From Cytophagales bacterium (GTDB taxonomy: Bacteria > Bacteroidota > Bacteroidia > Cytophagales > CCMP332): a DNA stretch of 34,464 nucleotides. How positions within the stretch are numbered: the first letter of the stretch is position 1; the number at the start of each line of letters is the position of its first letter. The stretch is taken from contig JANQSY010000090.1 of assembly GCA_028279065.1 (NCBI GenBank), positions 1 to 34,464 of the forward strand, read 5' to 3'. The notes under the pieces are model-generated. The model saw nothing but the letters and a program-made list of their open reading frames with translations. It did not search any database and was not told where the DNA came from. Of the stretch, positions 16,573 through 24,447 are shown in pieces. Both the position numbers and the translations under genes were made by a program.

Positions 16573-17757
16573 TTATTCCAGAGCCATCACTCCAGGTAAG
16601 TCTTTTCCCTCAAAATATTCCAGAAGTGCACCCCCTCCGGTTGAAACGTAGGAAACCTGATCTGAGAGGCCAAGCTTCTTGATGGCTGCGGCAGAATCAC
16701 CACCACCAATGAGTGAAAATGCTCCATTTGAAGTTGCCTTAGCAACTGCTTTTCCCACCTCAAATGTCCCACTTGCGAAATTTGAGAATTCGAAAACACC
16801 CATCGGGCCATTCCAAAGGATGGTTTTCGAAGAAAGGATCACATTGCAAAACTCATCTATCGCTTTTGGACCGATGTCAAGGCCCATAAAACCTTCTTCG
16901 ATCATATTCGAAGGCTGGATATCGCTGCGTCCATCGTTTGAAAAAGTGTCGCTTACTTTCGAATCAACTGGCAAAAAGATCCTTGTATCATGGCTTTCTG
17001 CTTTGTCCAACAGAGAATTGGCAAGGTCTAATTTGTCTTCCTCTACAAGTGAATTACCTATTTCACCCCCTGCAGCTTTTGAAAAGGTATAGGCCATTCC
17101 TCCTCCAATAATGAGATAGTCGATCCTGGGCAGAAGGTTTTCAATGATCTCCATCTTGTCGGAAACCTTAGCTCCCCCCATTATGGCGATAAAAGGTTCT
17201 TTGGCACTATTGAGGACATTATTGGCATTTTTAAGCTCTGCCTGCATTAGGAATCCAGGAGCTTTTTCGGTAAAGAAGGTGGCAATTTGGGTAGTGCTGC
17301 TATGAGCTCTGTGAGCTGATCCAAATGCATCGTTTATGTAGACATCGCCTAAGTTGGAGAATCCTTTCGCAAGCTCATTGTCCCCTTTGGTTTCTTCAGA
17401 ATGGAACCTGACATTTTCCATTAAACCAATTGTTCCCATTGCCAAAGAATTAGTGAATTCCTCGGCCTCAGTTCCAACTGAATCTGGACAGAATTCCACT
17501 GAGCTGCCCGAGAGAGAGGCCAGTTCGCTTACGACATGTTTTAGAGAAAATTTTTCCTCCGGACCATTCTTAGGTCTTCCCAGATGGGATAGGAGTATCG
17601 GTTTTCCTCCCCTTTCCAAAACAAAATTGATGGTGGGAAGAGCCGCCTTGATACGTGTATTATCAGCGACCTCGGAATTTTCATTTAAGGGGACATTGAA
17701 GTCCACCCTGACCACGACCCTTTTTCCCTCAAGGGAAAGGTCTTCTAGATTTTTCAT
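16573..17757 (-). CDS. pgk: Phosphoglycerate kinase
   Basis: A 394-residue glycolytic kinase, the standard length, converting 1,3-bisphosphoglycerate and ADP to 3-phosphoglycerate and ATP. Family blocks are KRVVVRVDFNVPLN (N terminus), LLSHLGRPK, GLMENVRFHSEE, NDAFGSAHRAHSST, FIAIMGGAKVSDKM, ILWNGPMGVFE and LIGGGDSAAAIKKLG. The ATG at 17757 gives MKNLEDLSLEGK; an in-frame TTG two codons upstream (17763) is possible but less likely. It lies 11 bases after the ferredoxin gene and 7 before the UbiA-like gene, so it is probably part of the same transcript. Confidence 0.97.
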   Translation of the reverse strand: MKNLEDLSLEGKRVVVRVDFNVPLNENSEVADNTRIKAALPTINFVLERGGKPILLSHLGRPKNGPEEKFSLKHVVSELASLSGSSVEFCPDSVGTEAEEFTNSLAMGTIGLMENVRFHSEETKGDNELAKGFSNLGDVYINDAFGSAHRAHSSTTQIATFFTEKAPGFLMQAELKNANNVLNSAKEPFIAIMGGAKVSDKMEIIENLLPRIDYLIIGGGMAYTFSKAAGGEIGNSLVEEDKLDLANSLLDKAESHDTRIFLPVDSKVSDTFSNDGRSDIQPSNMIEEGFMGLDIGPKAIDEFCNVILSSKTILWNGPMGVFEFSNFASGTFEVGKAVAKATSNGAFSLIGGGDSAAAIKKLGLSDQVSYVSTGGGALLEYFEGKDLPGVMALE

Positions 17758-17768
17758 TTCCAAAAGAA

Positions 17769-18116
17769 TTACTCCCCGTGAAGGTATTCCTTCTTGGTAA
17801 AAAGCACATCCTCAGACTCCACATTATCCGGATCTGGTATGCAGCAATCTACCGGGCAAACAGCTGCGCATTGCGGTTCTTCGTGGAATCCATGACATTC
17901 GGTGCATTTATCGGTTACGATATAGTAGAATTCATCGGACTTCGGAGTTTGGGATTTACTTGCATCTTCTTTTTCTCCTGAAGGCAACTCTATTTCCACA
18001 AGATTGGTGCCTCCTGAGTAGTTCCATTCAATCCCACCTTCATAAATTGCCGTATTTGGGCATTCGGGCTCACAAGCTCCACAGTTTATGCACTCATCTG
18101 TTATCATTATTGCCAT
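17769..18116 (-). CDS. Ferredoxin with two 4Fe-4S clusters
   Basis: A 115-residue electron carrier. [21 protein letters not shown] (from residue 4) supplies a C-x2-C-x2-C-x3-C site, and [25 protein letters not shown] the second, with a longer insert between the second and third Cys as in the YfhL/bacterial 8Fe ferredoxin group. Between them lies a 45-residue acidic insert. It is probably a low-potential donor in the cytoplasm; the partner is unknown. It is divergent from the acyl-CoA reductase gene and heads the pgk-to-permease series. A TAACTTTG element lies 54 bases upstream. Confidence 0.93.
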   Translation of the reverse strand: MAIMITDECINCGACEPECPNTAIYEGGIEWNYSGGTNLVEIELPSGEKEDASKSQTPKSDEFYYIVTDKCTECHGFHEEPQCAAVCPVDCCIPDPDNVESEDVLFTKKEYLHGE

Positions 18117-18128
18117 GGCAAGCTTTTT

Positions 18129-18161
18129 TTGTTAAAACCTCTTTTTCGGGAATTAAGTTTG
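18129..18161 (+). promoter_or_regulatory. Candidate promoter for the acyl-CoA reductase gene
   Basis: TTG at 18129-18131 and TAAGTTTG at 18154-18161 (exact TAnnTTTG) are 22 bases apart, a little longer than usual. Transcription would begin around 18166, leaving about 28 bases before the GTG at 18194. It faces the opposing element at 18171-18178. Confidence 0.4.
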
Positions 18162-18170
18162 ATTTTTGCG

Positions 18171-18178
18171 CAAAGTTA
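18171..18178 (-). promoter_or_regulatory. Candidate -7 element for the ferredoxin-pgk-smc series
   Basis: The minus strand reads TAACTTTG, an exact TAnnTTTG, 54 bases before the ferredoxin ATG. No clear -33 TTTG is found at 18-22 bases; a TTTG only 11 bases upstream is too close. It overlaps a perfect TTTGCGCAAA palindrome (18165-18174). Confidence 0.35.
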
Positions 18179-18193
18179 AAAACAGGTATCAAA

Positions 18194-19198
18194 GTGGATA
18201 GAAATAGGGTGATTAATTCCCTTGTAGATTTGGGAGGTAGAATGGAGGGGTGGAAGAAAGATGAAAAGCTTCTTGAAGAAGCACATCAAGAGAATCCTTG
18301 GTTCACCCAGGAATCTATTGAATTGGCTATTGCAGGTATCCAAAACTGGCTGAATAAGGAATCCCTTGATAGGTTTTCTGAAGTTTACCAGGCCGGATCC
18401 AAAAAACTGGATATTGGCATAGTCATGGCCGGTAATATACCGCTTGTAGGCTTTCATGATCTCTTATGTGTGCTTTTATCTGGTCATAACGCAATCGTCA
18501 AGCTGAGCAGTAAGGATCAGGTATTGATGAAAGCCCTGATCACTCAACTCTATCGCTTAGACCCTGATCTTGAAAACAGGGTTGGGATCAAAGACAGGTT
18601 AAATGGGATTGATGCATTTATCGGTACGGGTAGTGATAACACAAACAGGTATTTCGATTTTTATTTTGGAAAATTGCCACATGTTTTCAGAAGGAATAGA
18701 ACCTCAGTCGGGGTGATTGATAATTCGACTACCAAAGAAGAGATGCTTGAGCTGGGAAAAGACGTTTTCTCATTTTTTGGTCTTGGTTGCAGAAATGTAT
18801 CCAAGCTATTTATTGAGGATGGCTTTGAGATAGAAGCTTTAATTGAGGTTTTTCAAGCTTTTTCAGGTACTGCGGAAAACCACAAATATCACCAAAATTA
18901 TACATACAGGAAGGCGATTTATCTCACAGCCCAACAGCCTTTCCTTGATGGGGGCTTTTTCCTGTTAAAAGAACAGGAATCTCCGTTTTCAATGATCGGA
19001 GAAATAAATATTCAAAGGTTTAATGACCTAAACGAGGTCATTGAAACATTACGGAAACAGAAAAACGACATACAGACCATCTCAGGTCAAGAGTTTGCCG
19101 GATTTCCATATTCGAAATATGGATCCACACAGTTTCCGGAGGTTGATGATTTTGCCGATGGAGTTGATACTATGGCATTTTTGTGCAATGAGGTTTAG
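18194..19198 (+). CDS. LuxC-like acyl-CoA reductase
   Basis: A 334-residue protein of the LuxC/acyl-CoA reductase family (aldehyde dehydrogenase superfamily). Landmarks are LAIAGIQNWLNKESL, IGIVMAGNIPLVGFHDLLCVLLSGHNAIVKLSSKD, AFIGTGSDNTNRYFDFYFGKLPHVFRRNRTSVGVID and FFGLGCRNVSKLFI with the predicted thioester-forming Cys199. It would reduce acyl-CoA (or acyl-protein) to aldehyde with NADPH. No luxAB, luxD or luxE is near, so bioluminescence is not implied. The start is taken as GTG at 18194 (MDRNRVINSLVDLGGRM). A GTG at 18209 and an ATG at 18242 are alternatives; the open frame further upstream is antisense to the ferredoxin. It is divergent from the ferredoxin gene, a possible electron-transfer partner (inference). 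Confidence 0.85.
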   Translation: MDRNRVINSLVDLGGRMEGWKKDEKLLEEAHQENPWFTQESIELAIAGIQNWLNKESLDRFSEVYQAGSKKLDIGIVMAGNIPLVGFHDLLCVLLSGHNAIVKLSSKDQVLMKALITQLYRLDPDLENRVGIKDRLNGIDAFIGTGSDNTNRYFDFYFGKLPHVFRRNRTSVGVIDNSTTKEEMLELGKDVFSFFGLGCRNVSKLFIEDGFEIEALIEVFQAFSGTAENHKYHQNYTYRKAIYLTAQQPFLDGGFFLLKEQESPFSMIGEINIQRFNDLNEVIETLRKQKNDIQTISGQEFAGFPYSKYGSTQFPEVDDFADGVDTMAFLCNEV

Positions 19199-19213
19199 AA
19201 TGAGATAGCTTTG
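19181..19213 (+). promoter_or_regulatory. Candidate promoter for the FkbM/GT61 genes
   Basis: TTG at 19181-19183, inside the end of the reductase gene, and TAGCTTTG at 19206-19213 are 22 bases apart. If used, the transcript would carry a leader of about 100 bases before the first FkbM gene. The match is to the Bacteroidota -33/-7 consensus only. Confidence 0.35.
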
Positions 19214-19229
19214 ATCAACTTGCTCTTAA

Positions 19230-19294
19230 AATATCGATATTCTTATGAACGCATAGAAGTTTATGATTTTGTCTGATGAAATACTCCTTGGAGT
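19230..19294 (+). promoter_or_regulatory. Possible structured leader or operator before the FkbM genes
   Basis: A perfect 12-base palindrome AATATCGATATT (19230-19241) and an inverted repeat ACTCC-TT-GGAGT (19283-19294) lie in the otherwise gene-free 120 bases between the reductase and the first FkbM gene. Either may be a protein site or an RNA structure. No terminator with a U-tract is seen. Confidence 0.25.
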
Positions 19295-19318
19295 GCCACT
19301 TAATACACGTTTTTTAAT

Positions 19319-20041
19319 ATGAAAAGCCCTTTAATGAAAGTAGTAAATCGCTTTTTATACTATTTTGATTTGCGTCTGGATAGGATAAAGAGAATTGGTC
19401 AAAATCCGTTTCACGATATTGTTAATCACGAGAGAAGCAAAATAAGCGATGGAGTGATTCTGGATGTGGGTGCTAATTTGGGTCAATCTTCAGAAAGATT
19501 TCAATTTTTTTTTCCTAATAATAGGATCATCGCGTTTGAGCCAGATTCTAATTGCGTCAACATTATTGAAGCAAAATTTCAAAGCTCGGAATTAGTCAAA
19601 GTCGAAAGCTATGCCATAGGGAGTGAAGAAGGTGATACTACTTTTTTTAAATATGGATCAAGCGAACTGAATTCAATATATAAATATGGCGGCAATGAAA
19701 ATGCTGAAGTGGTCAAAGTTCCTCAAATTACATTGGATACATATTGCTTGATCAATGACATCAATGATGTTTTTATTTTGAAGACAGACACGCAGGGAAA
19801 TGATTACCATGTTCTCTTGGGCGCAAAAAATATATTGAAGTTCACAAAATATGTTTTGGTTGAGGTGGTTTTCGATGAAACATATGAGGGTACTCCTAAA
19901 TATTATTCCATTTTCAAAATTTTGGAGGATAACGGATTTAGGATTGTGAGTAGTTATAAAGTCCATTACAGGGATAACCTGGCATACTGGAGCGATTTCC
20001 TGTTTATTAATCAGAATTATTCCTATGAGAAGGGTAGTTAA
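19319..20041 (+). CDS. FkbM-family methyltransferase (first copy)
   Basis: A 240-residue FkbM-type SAM methyltransferase. Motif I is VILDVGANLGQSSERF (about 47-62), the acidic residue after strand 2 is in RIIAFEPDSNCVNII, and the family's later motif appears as VFILKTDTQGNDYHVLLGAKNI in place of the more common K-I-D-V-E-G. FkbM enzymes usually O-methylate sugars or small molecules. Here the neighbours (a second FkbM gene, GT61, polysaccharide export) point to glycan methylation. It opens the plus-strand polysaccharide region and overlaps the next gene by 17 bases. The DNA looks more AT-rich than the housekeeping genes around it. Confidence 0.83.
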   Translation: MKSPLMKVVNRFLYYFDLRLDRIKRIGQNPFHDIVNHERSKISDGVILDVGANLGQSSERFQFFFPNNRIIAFEPDSNCVNIIEAKFQSSELVKVESYAIGSEEGDTTFFKYGSSELNSIYKYGGNENAEVVKVPQITLDTYCLINDINDVFILKTDTQGNDYHVLLGAKNILKFTKYVLVEVVFDETYEGTPKYYSIFKILEDNGFRIVSSYKVHYRDNLAYWSDFLFINQNYSYEKGS

Positions 20042-20915
20042 AATTGCTGCTATTTTCGGAAATTGCCTTTATTTCCCCTTTTATATTCTCGGTCAAACCC
20101 TTAAGATACTATCTGTAAAGGATCGAACCTTTTCTTTGGTCTCGTTACTAAGGGTTTATATCGAGTACTTCTTAAAGTCAAAGATTCTGTTTGTATTTTT
20201 TAGGACTCCAATGTTATGGATCAAAGGGTTTAAGGTTTATGGAGGAAGCTATAATTCTTTACTCTTCTTGTTTGAGGAAATTTTCTTGTTCGAAGAATAT
20301 AAATTTAGTTTTCCTATTGATGGTCATCCTACATTTCTGGACTGTGGTGCCAACATAGGAATGGCCACACTCTATTTTTTTACCATTTTCCCGGAGGGAA
20401 AAGCTAGCCTTTTCGAACCGAATCCCGAAACTTATTCAATTCTGGAAAAGAATATTTCCGCTAACAACCTGAACAATGCTTCCCCTTTTCAGCTTGGCCT
20501 TGGAGAGGAGGAGGGTGAAATGGAATTTTTTCATAATTCTTTTAAGGGCTCATTCAAGAGTTCAATATTTTCTAATCGCGGAGGGGAATTATCACATACT
20601 GTTAGGTTTGGTAAATTGAGCAATTATGTGGATTCTGATGATTTCGTGATCTGCAAAATTGATGTTGAGGGATCTGAATTAAAAGTATTAAGCGAGTTAC
20701 TTCGTTCCAAAAAATTCAATCCAATTCAATTGATGCTAATTGAAGCTCATAATAACCTGGAAAATAATCTGGAAATAGTTGGACCTGCTTTGCAAACGGT
20801 AAAAGAAATGGGTTTTTCATACAAGATCCGCTCAAACTTTTCTTACAACGAAAGGTTTCATGATCTTTTTATTTATGCGTACAGAGATCAAAATGATGAG
20901 TCTAACCTGGCTTAA
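20025..20915 (+). CDS. FkbM-family methyltransferase (second copy)
   Basis: A 296-residue FkbM methyltransferase, longer than its upstream neighbour because of an N-terminal part of about 95 residues rich in aromatic and basic residues (FPFYILGQTLKILS, LLRVYIEYFLKSKILFVFF), which may associate with the membrane. Motif I is TFLDCGANIGMATLYFF (about 103-119), the post-strand-2 motif ASLFEPNPETYSIL, and the hallmark ICKIDVEGSELKVLSEL (about 209-225). It overlaps the first FkbM gene by 17 bases and the GT61 gene by about 20, so the three are translated as a unit. The two copies are quite different in sequence and probably modify different positions. Confidence 0.86.
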   Translation: MRRVVKIAAIFGNCLYFPFYILGQTLKILSVKDRTFSLVSLLRVYIEYFLKSKILFVFFRTPMLWIKGFKVYGGSYNSLLFLFEEIFLFEEYKFSFPIDGHPTFLDCGANIGMATLYFFTIFPEGKASLFEPNPETYSILEKNISANNLNNASPFQLGLGEEEGEMEFFHNSFKGSFKSSIFSNRGGELSHTVRFGKLSNYVDSDDFVICKIDVEGSELKVLSELLRSKKFNPIQLMLIEAHNNLENNLEIVGPALQTVKEMGFSYKIRSNFSYNERFHDLFIYAYRDQNDESNLA

Positions 20916-22017
20916 AGTCAAAGTTAGGAATTTAATTAATCCTCTTCTTTATTCCTTTTTTGTTACTCCAATCGAGAAGAGTAAGTCTTTTGTTAAGGAA
21001 CGGAGCATTACCGATGAAAAACTGGTTTCCATAAAAAGCAAAAGTTTCTTGGATTATCTTCCGAAGAAACTCTTCGATGGGGATCAGGGTAAATTTAAAT
21101 CCAAAAGAATAAGTGCTTTTTACTTGCATAATGTGTTTTTGGATGTAAGAAGCGGTTTTCTCTATGATAGAAATGGACTCTTGCTGCTAGAGTCTGGAAA
21201 AAACAGAAGTAGGATCTTGGCAAATGGGAAACTATTTCTGTTTAAAAGGAACTATTCTCTTAAGGCTGGAAATTGGAGTTCCATACAAACTGGCTTTAAG
21301 AATAATTGGTATCACCTATGGATCGAATCACTTTATCGATTAGTTTTATTAAATAAGCTCTCCTCTCCTTTAAAGGTATTTCTATGCAATGAAAATCAAG
21401 AAATTACCCGAATTTTGAATAAACCCTCTTTTTCTAATTTCGAATTTTTCGGGGAGAGTAGGGAACCCTTCATTAAAATAGAAAATTTTGTTTTTGTTCC
21501 ATTTTTATATGACTCATGGAATATACCCTTGTTGGATGTTAGATTGTTTTCAGAATTTGATAATCTCTTTTTGTCTGGGTTGGAATCCAGGTCTGAAAAA
21601 TGGTCTGCATTTAAAAAGGTTTACATTTCCAGAAATAGATCCTTGAAGCGCAAATGCCAGAATGAGGATCAACTAGTGAGATTTTTGAAGAAGCAAGGAG
21701 TTTCTTCTGTCAATCTCGAAGATCTATCATTGATGGACCAAATCGCCTTGTTCCACCAGGTTGAGTTCGTTGTTGGTGTTCATGGTGCTGGTCTGGTTAA
21801 TATCATATTCTCCAAAAGCTGTGTAGTCCTTGAAATATGCTCCTTGGCTATTACTCCGGTATATTTCTTTCTGGCAGAATCTCTTGATCACAGGTATTTT
21901 TACTATCTGCCTGCTGGTGCGAGTTTTAGGAGCCCGGAGGAAAGGTTTTATCGTGATGAGGATGTCTCCGTGGATATTGAAGAGTTTTCTAAGGTTTTTT
22001 TAAAAGCCACGACCTAG
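20893..22017 (+). CDS. Glycosyltransferase family 61 protein
   Basis: About 374 residues from the first of two adjacent ATGs (20893, 20896). An in-frame ATG at 20860 would lengthen the overlap with the FkbM gene to 56 bases and is less likely. GT61 hallmarks are NNWYHLWIESLYRL (about residues 140-153), KKVYISRNRSLKRKCQNEDQLVRFLKKQG, and VEFVVGVHGAGLVNIIFSKS, where the HGAG His is near residue 297. GT61 enzymes transfer xylose, arabinose or GlcNAc in eukaryotes; bacterial members are common in capsule and exopolysaccharide loci but seldom characterised. It ends the FkbM-FkbM-GT61 unit; an inverted repeat follows 16 bases after the stop. Confidence 0.85.
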   Translation: MMSLTWLKVKVRNLINPLLYSFFVTPIEKSKSFVKERSITDEKLVSIKSKSFLDYLPKKLFDGDQGKFKSKRISAFYLHNVFLDVRSGFLYDRNGLLLLESGKNRSRILANGKLFLFKRNYSLKAGNWSSIQTGFKNNWYHLWIESLYRLVLLNKLSSPLKVFLCNENQEITRILNKPSFSNFEFFGESREPFIKIENFVFVPFLYDSWNIPLLDVRLFSEFDNLFLSGLESRSEKWSAFKKVYISRNRSLKRKCQNEDQLVRFLKKQGVSSVNLEDLSLMDQIALFHQVEFVVGVHGAGLVNIIFSKSCVVLEICSLAITPVYFFLAESLDHRYFYYLPAGASFRSPEERFYRDEDVSVDIEEFSKVFLKATT

Positions 22018-22032
22018 AGCGCATACATTTAA

Positions 22033-22049
22033 GTTCTTTTGAAAAGAAC
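22033..22049 (+). terminator. Perfect inverted repeat after the GT61 gene
   Basis: GTTCTTTT-G-AAAAGAAC has 8-base perfect arms around one G, starting 16 bases after the GT61 stop. It may form a hairpin ending or pausing the transcript, or be a protein-binding dyad. There is no T-tract after it and the stem is AT-rich, so a classical Rho-independent terminator is not supported. The rest of the 162-base gap holds the candidate acn promoter and nothing else recognisable. Confidence 0.35.
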
Positions 22050-22149
22050 AACAGAATTTCGAAAATAGGGATATCTTGTAATTGGTTTTTTCAGATGTTC
22101 GTTTCCATCCTATTATGGAGTTCAGGGCTTCAGAATCCCCTTATTTTGT

Positions 22150-22157
22150 TAGATTTG
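22150..22157 (+). promoter_or_regulatory. Candidate -7 element for the aconitase gene
   Basis: TAGATTTG matches TAnnTTTG exactly and lies 22 bases before the acn ATG. No clear -33 element is found upstream. It would allow acn and the overlapping wza-like gene to be transcribed apart from the FkbM/GT61 genes. Confidence 0.4.
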
Positions 22158-22179
22158 CCTGCTTTCAGGGAAACGAGAT

Positions 22180-24447
22180 ATGGTATTCGATCTAGATATG
22201 ATACGGGAGGTTTATCAAGGCTTCCCAGGGAAAATTGAAAAGGCACGACAGGTTATTTCAAGGCCTCTCTCATTATCAGAAAAGATCCTCTATTCCCATT
22301 TGGATTCAGGGGTTCATCTAAGGGACTTTAAAAGGGGAGAGGACTATGTGGATTTTAATCCAGATAGGGTGGCAATGCAGGATGCTACAGCCCAGATGGC
22401 CCTCTTGCAATTCATGCAGGCCGGAAAGAAGAGAGTTGCGGTTCCATCCACTGTTCATGCCGATCACCTTATTCTGGCAAAAATGGGAGCTGATAAGGAT
22501 CTTCAAGACTCTCTTAATCAGAACAATGAGGTATTCAAGTTCCTGGAGTCTGTTTCCAACAAATATGGGATCGGCTTTTGGAAACCGGGGGCTGGGATCA
22601 TTCATCAGGTGGTTCTTGAAAATTATGCCTTCCCGGGAGGAATGATGATAGGGACCGATTCCCACACTGTAAATGCAGGTGGATTGGGTATGGTGGCTAT
22701 TGGAGTTGGAGGAGCGGATGCCGTGGACGTTATGGCCGGAATGCCTTGGGAATTGAAATTTCCAAAGTTGATCGGAGTTAAGCTGACCGGGAAGTTGAAT
22801 GGGTGGACTGCACCCAAAGATGTTATCCTGAAGGTTGCTGGTATCCTTACCGTTAAGGGTGGTACAGGTTGCATTGTTGAGTATTTCGGTGAAGGGGCAA
22901 AAAGCATGTCGGCTACCGGAAAGGGCACTATATGTAATATGGGTGCAGAAATTGGCGCAACGACCTCAACCTTTGGATATGATGAATCCATGCGAAAATA
23001 CCTTAATGCCACGGGAAGGGAAGGGATTGTCGAAATGGCCGATAAAGTCGCAGAGCACCTTACAGCAGATCCCGAAGTCTATGCCGAACCAGAAAAATAT
23101 TTTGACCAGTTGATAGAAATCAATCTTTCTGAGCTTGAACCTCATCTCAATGGTCCATTTACCCCGGATAGAGCAACGCCCGTTTCCCAAATGAGAGAGG
23201 AAGCTTCAAAAAACGATTGGCCCATGGATGTGGAATGGGGGTTGATCGGTTCCTGCACCAATTCCTCATATGAGGATATTTCCAGGGCTGCATCCATAGC
23301 CAAACAGGCTGTGGATAAGGGCCTGAAGACCAAAGCAGAGTTCGGTATTAACCCCGGATCAGAGCAGGTCAGGTTTACGGTTGAAAGAGATGGTTTTTTA
23401 AAAACCTTTGAAGATCTGGACGCAAGGATCTTCACCAATGCCTGCGGGCCATGTATAGGACAGTGGGCCAGGGCAGGGGCTGAGAATCAGCCTAAGAATA
23501 CCATAGTACACTCCTTCAATAGGAATTTCTCTAAAAGAGCTGACGGGAACCCCAATACCCATGCGTTTGTGGGCTCCCCTGAAATTGTTGCAGCAATTGC
23601 CATATCTGGTGATCTTGGGTTTAATCCAATGACAGATACCTTAAAGAATGAGAATGGCGAGGAAATAAAATTGGATCCTCCCACTGGATGGGAATTACCA
23701 CCAAATGGCTTCGATGTGGAGGATCCTGGATATCAGGCTCCGGCAGAGGATGGGTCAGGAGTAGAGGTCATTGTTGCTCCTGATTCGAAACGTCTACAGC
23801 TTTTGGACCCCTTCAAGCCCTGGGATGGAAAGAATATTGAGGGCATGAGATTGTTGATCAAGGCCTTTGGAAAATGTACAACGGATCATATCTCAATGGC
23901 CGGTCCATGGTTAAGGTTTAGAGGACATTTAGATAATATCTCCGATAATTGTCTTATTGGGGCTGTCAATGCGTTCAACCAGGAGACCGATAATGTAATG
24001 AATCATGTTACCGGAGAATATGGCCCTGTACCTAAAGCAGCAAGGGCTTATAAAGCTGAAGGGATCCCAACCATGGTTGTCGGAGATCATAATTATGGGG
24101 AGGGGAGTTCCCGTGAACATGCGGCCATGGAGCCCAGGCACCTAGGGGTAAGAGCTGTATTGGTAAAATCCTTTGCTCGTATCCATGAAACAAATTTGAA
24201 GAAGCAAGGGATGCTGGCATTGACTTTTGCCGAAGAGAATGATTATGATAAGATCCGTGAGGATGACCTCTTGGATCTGATCGATCTGGAATCATTTGCA
24301 GAAGGAAAACAATTAACCCTGAGGTTACGACATAGTGATGGAACGGATGAAGAAATAAAGGTAAATCATAGTTATAATGAAAGCCAGATCGATTGGTTCA
24401 GGGCAGGCTCTGCTTTGAATTTGATCAAGGCCCAAAACAATGCGTAG
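22180..24447 (+). CDS. acn: Aconitate hydratase
   Basis: A 755-residue aconitase, the length and style of the mitochondrial-type enzymes found in Bacteroidota. It isomerises citrate to isocitrate in the TCA cycle. The 4Fe-4S ligands are Cys359 in [13 protein letters not shown] and Cys422 and Cys425 in [11 protein letters not shown]. Other blocks are [33 protein letters not shown], and in the swivelling C-terminal domain [22 protein letters not shown] and [22 protein letters not shown]. The ATG at 22180 follows a TAGATTTG element. Its last 8 bases overlap the start of the polysaccharide export lipoprotein gene, and it sits between two groups of glycan genes, an unusual place for a TCA enzyme. 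Confidence 0.97.
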   Translation: MVFDLDMIREVYQGFPGKIEKARQVISRPLSLSEKILYSHLDSGVHLRDFKRGEDYVDFNPDRVAMQDATAQMALLQFMQAGKKRVAVPSTVHADHLILAKMGADKDLQDSLNQNNEVFKFLESVSNKYGIGFWKPGAGIIHQVVLENYAFPGGMMIGTDSHTVNAGGLGMVAIGVGGADAVDVMAGMPWELKFPKLIGVKLTGKLNGWTAPKDVILKVAGILTVKGGTGCIVEYFGEGAKSMSATGKGTICNMGAEIGATTSTFGYDESMRKYLNATGREGIVEMADKVAEHLTADPEVYAEPEKYFDQLIEINLSELEPHLNGPFTPDRATPVSQMREEASKNDWPMDVEWGLIGSCTNSSYEDISRAASIAKQAVDKGLKTKAEFGINPGSEQVRFTVERDGFLKTFEDLDARIFTNACGPCIGQWARAGAENQPKNTIVHSFNRNFSKRADGNPNTHAFVGSPEIVAAIAISGDLGFNPMTDTLKNENGEEIKLDPPTGWELPPNGFDVEDPGYQAPAEDGSGVEVIVAPDSKRLQLLDPFKPWDGKNIEGMRLLIKAFGKCTTDHISMAGPWLRFRGHLDNISDNCLIGAVNAFNQETDNVMNHVTGEYGPVPKAARAYKAEGIPTMVVGDHNYGEGSSREHAAMEPRHLGVRAVLVKSFARIHETNLKKQGMLALTFAEENDYDKIREDDLLDLIDLESFAEGKQLTLRLRHSDGTDEEIKVNHSYNESQIDWFRAGSALNLIKAQNNA

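Noticed and set aside
17960-18193. Upstream in-frame extension of the acyl-CoA reductase gene
   Set aside because: The extra residues are low-complexity, lie antisense to the well-conserved ferredoxin gene and cross its candidate promoter; the family's N terminus fits the GTG at 18194.
18194-19198. Bioluminescence (lux) operon
   Set aside because: No luciferase, acyltransferase or synthetase genes accompany the LuxC-like reductase.
20860-20892. Earlier ATG for the GT61 gene
   Set aside because: It lengthens the overlap with the FkbM gene to 56 bases and adds residues that only mirror the other frame; the tandem ATG at 20893/20896 is simpler.
22033-22049. Classical Rho-independent terminator
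   Set aside because: The stem is AT-rich with one central base and is not followed by a T-run; it is kept only as a low-confidence dyad.
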